Source of the DNA: Pseudothermotoga sp.
GTDB taxonomy: Bacteria > Thermotogota > Thermotogae > Thermotogales > DSM-5069
Direction of reading: 5' to 3'
Length of the DNA: 64,000 nt
NCBI GenBank assembly: GCA_003510135.1
Contig: DOKY01000002.1
Location: forward strand, 142,486-206,485
Shown here piece by piece: positions 25,394 through 33,428 of the stretch; positions within the stretch are counted from its first letter, which is position 1, and each line of letters begins with the position of its first letter. Below the pieces are notes generated by a model. It made no database searches. It saw only the letters and a list, made by a program, of their open reading frames with translations, and was not told the DNA's origin. A program made the position numbers and the translations under genes.

Positions 25394-26733
25394 GCTCGTT
25401 CACCTCCAAAGAATTCTTCGTGGATGGCCCTCAAGGCTCTGTCTCTGTCTTCAAGATTAACGATGAAGTAGACTGTCACCTCTGAAGCGCCGGCAGAGAT
25501 CATCAGCACGTTGATCTTTTCTCTTGAAACGGCCGTGAAAATCCTCGCCGCAATGCCGTGTCTCTGAAGAATGCCATTCCCCACGACCGCGATCAGCGAG
25601 ATGTTGGTCCTGAAATGGATCTGTTCAACTTCAGCGATCTTGATTCTTGAGACGATCTTTTGAGATTTTTCCAGATCCTGACGAGAGATGAGCACATTTA
25701 TGCTCGTCTGAGCCGTAATCACCGATTTTATGTTCACATTTTCCGTGCCGAACGTTGAGGCTATCTGTCCGAGCAAACCAGGTACACGACCCACGTTAGA
25801 ACCTCTGAACTGTATGACGGCAATATCGTCGGTGAAGGAAATACTCTTCACCACGTCTTTCGTCATCGAACCGTTCGCCGTTATTATCGTGTCTGGCTCA
25901 TCGATACTTTTGAAGTTGTTTATGTTGAATATGTACAGCGGTATGCCCTTCTTCCTGAGCGGTTCAACGCTTGCGTGGTGCAGTATCTTCGCTCCGAAGT
26001 AAGAAAGCTCCGCGGCTTCGTCGTAGGAGAGAGATCGTACGGGTTTGACGCTGTCCACGTGTTTCGGATCACAGGTCATGAAACCCGAAACATCCTTGTA
26101 CAGATCGACACGCTCTGCGTCCAGGCAGTACGCAAGACAGGTTGCGGTGTAGTCACTCCCACCACGGCCCAGTATCGTGACTCTTCCCTCATGAAGGCCA
26201 TAAAAACCCGGAACCACATAGTTTTTCCCCCGTTCGAAGAACGAGATCGCGTTCTTGCGGCTTGCTTCCAGTTCGACAGTTGCATTGCCAAACCTTCCGT
26301 TCGTCACGAGCCCGAATCGCTCTGGAAGGGCTTCTTCACAGTTAAATCCATGATCTTTGAGGAACTTGGTTATCATCAACGAGGAACATCGCTCTCCGTG
26401 ACTCACGATACGATCCCAAACCTGCACGGGAACTTCGCCTAAGAGTTTCGCGCCGAGAAGCGCGTTCTTGATTTCGAAAACCCTTTCTTTCAATTGCTCG
26501 TCATCTCTGCCCAGAAAAGAACGATAACGTTCGTAAAGAGACGTCAAGAATTCGTTGACGTTCAGTCGATCGATCTTGGCAACGGCATCTATTAGCTGGT
26601 TCGTTACGTTGTAAGCGGCGGAGATCACGATGATCAAACTCTTGTTGTACATCCTCACGACTTCTAAGATTTTCAAAAGATCTTCTTTGTTCTTCAAGCT
26701 CGAACCGCCAAACTTGACAACGAACACGCTCAA
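25390..26733 (-). CDS. lysC: Aspartate kinase
   Basis: This 447-residue enzyme phosphorylates aspartate, the first step to lysine, threonine and methionine. It has the N-terminal VVKFGGSSL, the GRGGSDYTATCLAY nucleotide and aspartate site, the DVSGFMTCDP motif, and two C-terminal ACT domains (from about residue 300) that normally bind an amino-acid effector. Its location inside the methionine operon suggests it mainly serves methionine supply. Which amino acid inhibits it cannot be told. It overlaps both neighbours by four bases. Confidence 0.93.
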   Translation of the reverse strand: MSVFVVKFGGSSLKNKEDLLKILEVVRMYNKSLIIVISAAYNVTNQLIDAVAKIDRLNVNEFLTSLYERYRSFLGRDDEQLKERVFEIKNALLGAKLLGEVPVQVWDRIVSHGERCSSLMITKFLKDHGFNCEEALPERFGLVTNGRFGNATVELEASRKNAISFFERGKNYVVPGFYGLHEGRVTILGRGGSDYTATCLAYCLDAERVDLYKDVSGFMTCDPKHVDSVKPVRSLSYDEAAELSYFGAKILHHASVEPLRKKGIPLYIFNINNFKSIDEPDTIITANGSMTKDVVKSISFTDDIAVIQFRGSNVGRVPGLLGQIASTFGTENVNIKSVITAQTSINVLISRQDLEKSQKIVSRIKIAEVEQIHFRTNISLIAVVGNGILQRHGIAARIFTAVSREKINVLMISAGASEVTVYFIVNLEDRDRALRAIHEEFFGGERA

Positions 26734-29054
26734 GCTTTCTCACCCCCGAGCAGTCTTCTACAAAGATTTAGTGCCTCAAGTGCGTCTCTTGCGTAATAAA
26801 CTCCAAACTGTTGCGCCAGCTGCCGGTTCATCGATGCTCCGCCGGCGATCACGAAAACCTCCACACCGTTCTTTTTCAGCAGGTCTGCCGTTTCTTTCAC
26901 ATACCCCACCGTTGTGGTCATCATCGCCGAAAGACCGACGATGTTGGGTTTGAGCTCTTTCACGGCTTCCAGCACTCTTTCGGCCGGTACGTTTTTTCCG
27001 AGATCCACGACTTCGAAGCCTCCACTCCTCAGGACTGTCGCGACGATCTTCTTTCCTATGTCGTGTATGTCATCCTGCACGGTTGCCAGGAGTACCCTTC
27101 CAAGCCTGTTCTCACCGGTTGCAATCAAGCTGTTCAGATGATCGAACACGGGCTGTACCGTCTCGGCAGCAAGCAACAAATGCGGCAGATAGATCTTGCC
27201 CGTGGCGTAGAGCTGCCCAATACGCTCCATTGCCTTTGCCAGCACGTTCTGGCTCACATCGAGCGGTTCGTGCTCCTTCAACATTTCTTGAACCAGGTTC
27301 ATTACCTGCTCGCGCTGCCCCTTGAGTATGTAGTTGACCAAAGGTTCTTCCTCGAGCTGGTCAACTTTCACCAGCTGCTCACCCTTCAGCATGAGCGCAC
27401 CTCTCAGTACGCTCATGGTCGTCTGCTCTTTGCTGTTCAGAATGGCCGCACCCAAACCCGCATCCACGCAAAGTGAAAGAAAGGCCGCGTTGACGCTTTC
27501 TCGCTCCGGTAAGCCGAAACTCAGGTTTGAAAGGCCTATGGAAGTCTTCAACCCCAGCTCGTTGAGTTTCCTGATAGTTTCCACTGTGACACGATGGTCC
27601 TTCTTGGCGCCGATCGGAAGAACGAGCGGATCGAAAAAGACCCTTTCCAGCTCGATCCCTTCGGCTTTCAGGATCTCCACAGCCTTCTTTGCGAGTTCTA
27701 CTCTCTCTTCACTGTGTTCCGGTATGTCTTTTTCCATGCACAACACGACGAGCATGCCACCGTAGCGCTTTATCAGCTCGATGCGCGGCAGAAGATGTTT
27801 CTCGTTGCAGGTTGCGGAGTTCAGCATCGCCCTTCCAACGTACTCCTTGAAACAGACTTCGAGGAAGTTGAGCGTTTGAACATCTATCGAGAGTGGTAAA
27901 CTTGCGTACCTGTCGAGTTCGTTGATCACGGCCTTGAAATGATCCTGACTGAGAACTTTCTCAAGACCCAGATTCACATCTATGGCGGCACAGCCTTCTT
28001 GTTCCTGCTCCTGAGCCAGCCTGACCAGCTGTGTGAAGTTCATCTGTCTTATCTCTTCCTGAAGCTTTTTCTTTCCCGTGGCGTTGATGCGTTCTCCAAT
28101 GATCAGAAACGGTTCGACTGGCTTCAAAACAGTTCTCGAAGCGATGAACTGCTCTTTTGTCACGACTCTCTGCACGGGGCTTCTCTCTCCTATGTAGTTC
28201 CTCATCAGCTTTATGTGCTCCGGGCCGGTTCCGCAACAGCCACCGACGATGTTCGCGCCCAGCTCGACGAAGTCTCTCATGTAAATGGCGAACTCCTCAG
28301 GGCTGGTTCTGTAAACGAGTCTGTTTCCAGCAAGCATGGGTTTTCCCGCGTTCGGTTCCACGCAGAGAGGTTTTCTGCTGTGCTTCGCAAGCTTCGAAAA
28401 GACTGAAAGCATCTGTTTTGGTTCCAGCGTACAGTTGATACCAACCACATCGACATCGAGATCGTTCATGACTGTGGCATAGATCTCCACGGACGTTCCC
28501 GTCACCGATTTACCGTCTTCTTCGAAGGTCATGGACACAATCAGTGGTATGTCCCGCGAAACATCACGTACCGCGAGCACCGCTGCTTTGAGTTCTTTCA
28601 GGTCACTCATCGTCTCGATTATGATCCCGTCCACGCCAGAGTCAACTAGGACTTGCGCCTGTTCTTTGAAGATTTCGTAAGCTTCATCAAAATCGAGTTC
28701 TCCAAGGGGTTTGACGAATATTCCCGTGGAAGACATATCACCGAAGACGAGCTGGTCAGTCTTGCACGCGGACTTCGCTATTTCCACGGCCTTGGTATTG
28801 ATCCGTTCAATGAACTCGGCGAGTTCATACTGAGTCAGTTTCATCCTGTTCGCGCTGAACGTGTTCGTCAGCAGTATGTCCGCTCCCGCATCCACATAGT
28901 CGCGCTGGAGCCCTCTCACCATGTCGGGACTTTCCAGATTCAAAACCTCAACCAGTTTTCCCCGAAAACCCCTTTTCAACAGTTCAGTTCCATATGCTCC
29001 GTCGAGAAAGAGCACCCGTTTTTCGAGGAGCTTGAGAAATTCACTTCTTCGCAT
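26730..29054 (-). CDS. metH: B12-dependent methionine synthase lacking the reactivation domain
   Basis: This 774-residue protein transfers methyl from methyltetrahydrofolate to homocysteine via cobalamin. Domains are the homocysteine-binding barrel (~1-295) with zinc Cys in GINCTLEP and GGCCGTGPEH, the pterin barrel (~315-560) with IIGERINATGKKKL, the cap (~560-640) and the B12 domain (~645-774) with the DIHDIGKKIV cobalt-ligand motif. E. coli MetH has a further ~350-residue activation domain, which here is the separate gene directly upstream. It overlaps that gene by 14 bases. Confidence 0.95.
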   Translation of the reverse strand: MRRSEFLKLLEKRVLFLDGAYGTELLKRGFRGKLVEVLNLESPDMVRGLQRDYVDAGADILLTNTFSANRMKLTQYELAEFIERINTKAVEIAKSACKTDQLVFGDMSSTGIFVKPLGELDFDEAYEIFKEQAQVLVDSGVDGIIIETMSDLKELKAAVLAVRDVSRDIPLIVSMTFEEDGKSVTGTSVEIYATVMNDLDVDVVGINCTLEPKQMLSVFSKLAKHSRKPLCVEPNAGKPMLAGNRLVYRTSPEEFAIYMRDFVELGANIVGGCCGTGPEHIKLMRNYIGERSPVQRVVTKEQFIASRTVLKPVEPFLIIGERINATGKKKLQEEIRQMNFTQLVRLAQEQEQEGCAAIDVNLGLEKVLSQDHFKAVINELDRYASLPLSIDVQTLNFLEVCFKEYVGRAMLNSATCNEKHLLPRIELIKRYGGMLVVLCMEKDIPEHSEERVELAKKAVEILKAEGIELERVFFDPLVLPIGAKKDHRVTVETIRKLNELGLKTSIGLSNLSFGLPERESVNAAFLSLCVDAGLGAAILNSKEQTTMSVLRGALMLKGEQLVKVDQLEEEPLVNYILKGQREQVMNLVQEMLKEHEPLDVSQNVLAKAMERIGQLYATGKIYLPHLLLAAETVQPVFDHLNSLIATGENRLGRVLLATVQDDIHDIGKKIVATVLRSGGFEVVDLGKNVPAERVLEAVKELKPNIVGLSAMMTTTVGYVKETADLLKKNGVEVFVIAGGASMNRQLAQQFGVYYARDALEALNLCRRLLGGEKA

Positions 29055-29610
29055 CGTACCACCCTATCATGCACGTCGTTGTCTTTCGCGGAAGCATGAT
29101 CCCACTGCTCAGGACCTCGACGTCTTCAACTTTCAGAAGTTCGACGATGTACCTGTTCCAGCGCACATCGACATTGCCGTAGCCTGGAGAGAAACGCATC
29201 GTTCCATCACCGAATCTCTGTCTCAATTTTCTATCGAAGGCCTCGTTCAGTGTCTCGAGTGCTTCTGAAGCCCACGCATCGAGCACCGCTGCATCATGAG
29301 TTTTATCCTCTTCGAGAAGTGAATTTATCAGTTCGTCTATGTTTTTTCCCAGGGTGGAGAGAAAGAGGCTGACTTGTTTCGCACCACTGAAGGAGTCGGG
29401 TATTAGAGCACCGGGGAGTTCTTCGATGGGGCAAACGCGATGGTGAACGATCGGTCTTGAGATCCTCAGCCCTTGAAGGAAGAGTTCGTTGAAACGTACG
29501 AGCAAATCTATCTCGCCAACGATGTTTTTGTAGCGCGCCCTCGTTCGCGCGAGAAACACCGCCTTGTCTGGCATGTACTCTTCGATCTTAGGAACGTACA
29601 GCTCGACCAA
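29041..29610 (-). CDS. Stand-alone methionine synthase activation-domain protein
   Basis: This 189-residue protein resembles the AdoMet-binding activation domain of MetH, with the C-terminal FSPGYGNVDVRWNRYI region and a preceding helical segment. It should hold SAM and help re-methylate oxidised cobalamin on the MetH encoded next. The start is TTG 29610, seven bases after AAAGGAGG. It is the first gene of the methionine operon that runs to 20844. Only about 80 bases separate it from sua5, with no room for a full SAM or B12 riboswitch. Confidence 0.86.
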   Translation of the reverse strand: MVELYVPKIEEYMPDKAVFLARTRARYKNIVGEIDLLVRFNELFLQGLRISRPIVHHRVCPIEELPGALIPDSFSGAKQVSLFLSTLGKNIDELINSLLEEDKTHDAAVLDAWASEALETLNEAFDRKLRQRFGDGTMRFSPGYGNVDVRWNRYIVELLKVEDVEVLSSGIMLPRKTTTCMIGWYDAKK

Positions 29611-29654
29611 TTCTCATCCTCCTTTGATCACGATGATACAATGCCCGGCCAAAA

Positions 29655-29679
29655 ATGTTTGTGAACTGCGTACAAACAT
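29655..29679 (-). terminator. Inverted repeat after sua5: weak terminator or operator of the methionine operon
   Basis: ATGTTTGT and ACAAACAT form a perfect 8-bp dyad around a 9-base loop, and on the minus strand it is followed by TTTTTGG. That layout suits a terminator for sua5, but the stem is AU-rich. Its position, 45 bases before the first methionine gene, also suits a repressor site. Confidence 0.45.
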
Positions 29680-29691
29680 AATTTGAAGGTT

Positions 29692-30705
29692 CTATTCGAT
29701 CACCTGACTTGCAGCCTTCCTCAACCTGTTCATCACGGAAAAGAGTATGCCTTTTTCGGGCAGCCCCACCACAATGGCAACGTCAGCAACCAGCGTGTCG
29801 AGGGACCTGAGAACCCTGAAGAGGTTCTGCGCGATCGTGTAAGGTTCCGAAAGTCTCCCCATGTTGATGATCCTTCTACCGTAGAAATTCTGCGCCATCT
29901 CCTCGGGACACACTATGGGTGCGTCGGGATATTTCATCAGCACGCTGTCCATCTTGCTGTCGTCTATGACCAGGATGATCGGTTTGTTCGGCGCGTAGTG
30001 CCTGTACATCATGCCTGGAGACAGGGGCCTTTTGACCTGACCTTTCCCGAGAAGAAAGTCTGGCACGTACAGGTCTCGAACTACCCGCTGTATTTCCTCG
30101 ACTGTTGCAGGTCCTGGCCTGAGCAGGGTCGGTCTTTCTCTGGAAAGGTCTATCACCGTGGATTCTAGTCCCAAAGGTGTTTCTCCAGCATCGATGATCA
30201 CGTCCACCATTCCGTAAAGGTCTTCTATCACGTGCTGAGCGCTCGTCGGGCTTGGCCTGCCCGAAAAGTTCGCGCTCGGTGCGGCGATGGGTACATCGCT
30301 CAACTCTATGAGCATCTTCGCGACAGGATGGCTCGGCATCCTCACCGCCACCGTTTCCAGACCCCCGGTGACTTCTTTCGGTACCTCAGCCTTCTTCTTG
30401 AATATGAGCGTCACCGGTCCGGGCCAGAATTTTTCGATGATCGCTCTGGCTCTTTCAATGTTGTCATCGATGAGCAGATCCAGCTGGGCCAGACTGGACA
30501 CGTGCACGATCAAGGGATTGTCCGGTGGTCTTCTCTTGATTTCGAAAATGCGCAACACCGCAGATTTGTCGAAACAGTTCGCGCCGAGACCGTAGACTGT
30601 CTCGGTCGGAAAAGCGACTGTTCCTCCTTTCTTTATGACCTCGGCTGCTCGTTTCATCACCTCTGCAGCCGGATTGATTGGATCAACCTTCAGTATCATG
30701 CTCAA
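29692..30705 (-). CDS. L-threonylcarbamoyladenylate synthase, Sua5 type
   Basis: This ~337-residue protein makes threonylcarbamoyl-AMP for the t6A modification of tRNAs that read ANN codons. The N-terminal YrdC domain shows KKGGTVAFPTETVYGLGAN and APSANFSGRPSPT. The extra C-terminal Sua5 domain (from about residue 220) shows SPGMMYRHYAPNKPI. The frame opens at GTG 30714, but GAGGGGTG suits TTG 30705. It is divergent from flgB. Confidence 0.92.
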   Translation of the reverse strand: MSMILKVDPINPAAEVMKRAAEVIKKGGTVAFPTETVYGLGANCFDKSAVLRIFEIKRRPPDNPLIVHVSSLAQLDLLIDDNIERARAIIEKFWPGPVTLIFKKKAEVPKEVTGGLETVAVRMPSHPVAKMLIELSDVPIAAPSANFSGRPSPTSAQHVIEDLYGMVDVIIDAGETPLGLESTVIDLSRERPTLLRPGPATVEEIQRVVRDLYVPDFLLGKGQVKRPLSPGMMYRHYAPNKPIILVIDDSKMDSVLMKYPDAPIVCPEEMAQNFYGRRIINMGRLSEPYTIAQNLFRVLRSLDTLVADVAIVVGLPEKGILFSVMNRLRKAASQVIE

Positions 30706-30791
30706 CGTCAACACCCCTCTCGGTTTATCAAATCGATTCTACCTTAGGACTGACGCACATCCGTGTAGAAAAGTTCATCGGGAGGCGGAGC

Positions 30792-31169
30792 ATGTTCAAC
30801 ACGAACTTTCATACTCTGAAGGTTGCGATGGACGTTTCGATGCTCAGACAGAGTGTTCACGCTCAGAACATAGCGAACGCCGAAACACCTGGCTATAGGA
30901 GAAAGTACGTGGTCTTCGAAGATCTGCTTAGGCAAGCTTCAAAACTCAGGCTCACCACGACGCACGAGAGACACATATCCTCGAGCCAGTCTCTACTGCA
31001 AGCTAAGGTTGAAGTGGACAGACAGTCCTTCTACAGGAACGATCAAAGCGGTGTCGACGTGGACTACGAAGTCGCACAGATGGTCGCCAACGGCTTGAGA
31101 TACGAGGTGCTCGCCAGGCTGATGTCCAAGAACATCGAATACTACAACACCGTTTTGAGAGGTGTATAA
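30792..31169 (+). CDS. flgB: Flagellar basal-body rod protein FlgB
   Basis: This 125-residue protein is one of the proximal rod subunits of the flagellum. It contains the rod-protein signature LRQSVHAQNIANAETPGYRRK and the C-terminal VDVDYEVAQMVANGLRYEVLARLM. The ATG at 30792 is six bases after GGAGGCGGAG. It is the first of three basal-body genes that probably form one transcript. Confidence 0.93.
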   Translation: MFNTNFHTLKVAMDVSMLRQSVHAQNIANAETPGYRRKYVVFEDLLRQASKLRLTTTHERHISSSQSLLQAKVEVDRQSFYRNDQSGVDVDYEVAQMVANGLRYEVLARLMSKNIEYYNTVLRGV

Positions 31170-31170
31170 T

Positions 31171-31578
31171 ATGAGCGAGTTCACAATCTTCAACGTCAGC
31201 GCTTCGGGCATGACGGCTCAGCGTCTCAGGCTAGACGTTATAGCGAGCAACATAGCGAACTCCGAGACCACGAGAACGGAGCGTGGAGGACCTTACAGAA
31301 GAAAAGTTCCGATCTTTGCCGAGCATCTTCTGGACAAGAATCGCACCTCAGCGGTAAAGGTGGTACGAATAGAAGAGGATCCTTCGCCCTTCAGGCTCGT
31401 TTACGATCCGTCACATCCGGACGCGGACGAGAACGGTTATGTGAGTTATCCCAACGTGAACGTGCTAAGAGAAATGGTCGACCTGATCAACGCACAGAGA
31501 TCTTACGAAGCGAATGTTTCAGCTTTCAACGTTACCAAATCGATGATCACAAGTGCGCTGCAGATCGGAAGGGGTTGA
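31171..31578 (+). CDS. flgC: Flagellar basal-body rod protein FlgC
   Basis: This 135-residue rod subunit has the N-terminal SASGMTAQRLRLDVIASNIANSET and the C-terminal VNVLREMVDLINAQRSYEANVSAF that are shared by rod and hook proteins. ATG 31171 follows flgB by one base, with GAGAGGTG upstream. The middle segment carries the DPSHPDADENGYV stretch typical for FlgC. Confidence 0.94.
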   Translation: MSEFTIFNVSASGMTAQRLRLDVIASNIANSETTRTERGGPYRRKVPIFAEHLLDKNRTSAVKVVRIEEDPSPFRLVYDPSHPDADENGYVSYPNVNVLREMVDLINAQRSYEANVSAFNVTKSMITSALQIGRG

Positions 31579-31583
31579 TTTGA

Positions 31584-31877
31584 ATGATAGATGGGATCAG
31601 CGGGATCGGTCCTTCCAACGTTCAAAGGCTTCAACAGGATAAGACGTTGAAGAATGCTCCTGATTTTGCTGAAATACTGAAAGAGGCCTTCGACAAAGTC
31701 AATCAGGTCCAGAAGAACGCCGAGCAGATGGCTTCAGATTTCGCGCTGGGTAAGATAAGCAACATCCACGAAGTCATCATCGAAGCGGAGAAGGCTACGA
31801 TCGCGCTGAGACTCACCACAGAAGTTAGAAACAGGATCGTCGAGGCCTACAGAGAAATCATGCGCATGCAGCTGTGA
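31584..31877 (+). CDS. fliE: Flagellar hook-basal body protein FliE
   Basis: This 97-residue protein links the MS ring (FliF) to the rod. The C-terminal half has the FliE pattern FALGKISNIHEVIIEAEKA and TEVRNRIVEAYREIMRMQ. It follows flgC by five bases. FliF itself is encoded 24 kb away in this window. Confidence 0.93.
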   Translation: MIDGISGIGPSNVQRLQQDKTLKNAPDFAEILKEAFDKVNQVQKNAEQMASDFALGKISNIHEVIIEAEKATIALRLTTEVRNRIVEAYREIMRMQL

Positions 31878-31927
31878 GCGTTCTGTTGTTTGAAAGAAAC
31901 TTTTCCGGGTACAACCTCGATCTTTCA

Positions 31928-31952
31928 CAGCCCTCTTTGTCCCGGCTGTTTT
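31928..31952 (+). terminator. Possible terminator after fliE
   Basis: CAGCC and GGCTG pair around an 11-base loop and are followed by TTTTG. The stem is short, so this is a weak call. A T-rich stretch follows at 31970-31978. Confidence 0.35.
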
Positions 31953-31998
31953 GTCGGCTCACATTCTTATTTTTTTGAGTCAGCCAAACAGACGCAAC

Positions 31999-32033
31999 GC
32001 GGGGATCGCCTTTCCTGGTTCAGTGATCCCCGC
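31999..32033 (-). terminator. GC-rich hairpin after the secreted hydrolase gene
   Basis: GCGGGGATC and GATCCCCGC form a perfect 9-bp stem with a 17-base loop, 24 bases past the hydrolase stop on the minus strand. There is no run of T on either side, so it may stabilise the mRNA end or act as a shared convergent stop. Confidence 0.4.
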
Positions 32034-32056
32034 CTTCACAGCTTCTCAAAAGCCCA

Positions 32057-33358
32057 TCATTCTTGAGGGTCGACAGCTACAAACTCTAATCCGGCCGTTG
32101 TTCTTGGTTTGAATCCCGGCCAGTTCGTAGGTGTGACATCAAGATAAGTCTTGGCGTTGTCGTCTCGCTTGAGGTAATAGTCAAAAAATGCGGTGACAAA
32201 ATGTTGGTTGATGTTGTTTATCCTCCAGATGTCCCAGACCGGATCGGCAAACCGATAGTAATCATCGAATTCCTTCGCGATCGGTGGTGCAGGATGTGGT
32301 GCTACGTTGTGAAGGGCGTTAAGATAGGTGAGCAAATAACGTTTCGAGTTAACGGCAGACTCGAAGAGATTCACAATGGCTTTGTAGCCGGCCACGTCGT
32401 CCTGCGAGCCCGCGATCCACAGAGTTGGAACGTTTACCTTTGCGAGCGACTCTTTGTTCCATATGCCGGTGGGACTCGCCCCGACTGCAGCTCCCCACGG
32501 GGCAAACAAGACGGCGGCTTTGAAGAGAGGATCAGGTTCATCCGAGGGCTTCGCAACAACCATCTGGGTGAACTTTCCGAAATATCTCTTGACGATCTCG
32601 TTTTCCTCAAGGCCCGCCCCGAGGGTTCTCAGCGCCCCGAAAGCTCCCATGGAGTAGCCGATGATACCCACTTTGTGGGGATCGCAGAGATCTTTCCAGA
32701 CAGGCATGCTAAGGATCTCCCGGGCCACGAACCTTTGGTCCAAAGATCTGTTGACGACAGTACTGACGAAACTTGCAACGTCTCGATATGTCGAATCGGT
32801 GTGATCGATTGACACCACAACGTATCCCTTGGAGGCGAGGTTCTCGCATAGATACGCGAGTAGGTAGCGCGAGCCTGGATAACCGTGAGAGACCACGAGG
32901 AGTGGGTAGGGACCATCTGTAACGTTTGGATGAGCATCTCGAGTTGCGCGTCCCAGGAAAGTGTACGGTCTCAGAGTACCTGGCTTGTCAGCCCGGCCGA
33001 GGAAATCTGTGTAGACCGTCAACTGAACCTGCCCAGGTTCGAGCACCGCTGGGTACCACACTTCGACGGTGAGCGGTCTGTCATAAACGATCGTGGAATC
33101 GCTGGTGAGAGTGTTGAGCACGTCGATCTGGTGGGGATTGAACAACTGAAGTGTTCGCACACCTACCATGAATTTACCTCTCGTGGCGAGTGCCGGTGCG
33201 TCCGGTAACGGATCACCCCACACTGTCCCGAGCGGGTGCTGGGCGTACGCGAAGGGATCGTAAGGGATCGTACCGTGAACGTTACCGGAACCTTGAGCAA
33301 CGAGCACCGTGCCAAGAACAAGCAGTACCAAGAAGACTTTTCCTTTCACCTGAAACAC
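32057..33358 (-). CDS. Secreted alpha/beta hydrolase (dienelactone hydrolase / platelet-activating-factor acetylhydrolase-like)
   Basis: This 433-residue protein has an N-terminal signal (KVFLVLLVLGTVLVAQGSG) and probably acts outside the inner membrane. The hydrolase core shows LLVVSHGYPGSRYLLAYL (oxyanion region), the nucleophile elbow GYSMGAFGAL, an acid in AGSQDDVAGY and a His in LHNVAPHP. The layout resembles predicted dienelactone hydrolases and PAF acetylhydrolase-like esterases. Substrate unknown. It is divergent from the ggt gene, 70 bases apart, and both products are exported. Confidence 0.8.
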   Translation of the reverse strand: MFQVKGKVFLVLLVLGTVLVAQGSGNVHGTIPYDPFAYAQHPLGTVWGDPLPDAPALATRGKFMVGVRTLQLFNPHQIDVLNTLTSDSTIVYDRPLTVEVWYPAVLEPGQVQLTVYTDFLGRADKPGTLRPYTFLGRATRDAHPNVTDGPYPLLVVSHGYPGSRYLLAYLCENLASKGYVVVSIDHTDSTYRDVASFVSTVVNRSLDQRFVAREILSMPVWKDLCDPHKVGIIGYSMGAFGALRTLGAGLEENEIVKRYFGKFTQMVVAKPSDEPDPLFKAAVLFAPWGAAVGASPTGIWNKESLAKVNVPTLWIAGSQDDVAGYKAIVNLFESAVNSKRYLLTYLNALHNVAPHPAPPIAKEFDDYYRFADPVWDIWRINNINQHFVTAFFDYYLKRDDNAKTYLDVTPTNWPGFKPRTTAGLEFVAVDPQE

Positions 33359-33428
33359 CCCCTGTGGTTATTCTACCAAGATTTTCACAGCAGCACATGG
33401 TACAATTTGATCAACAAGGGGGGTTCCG

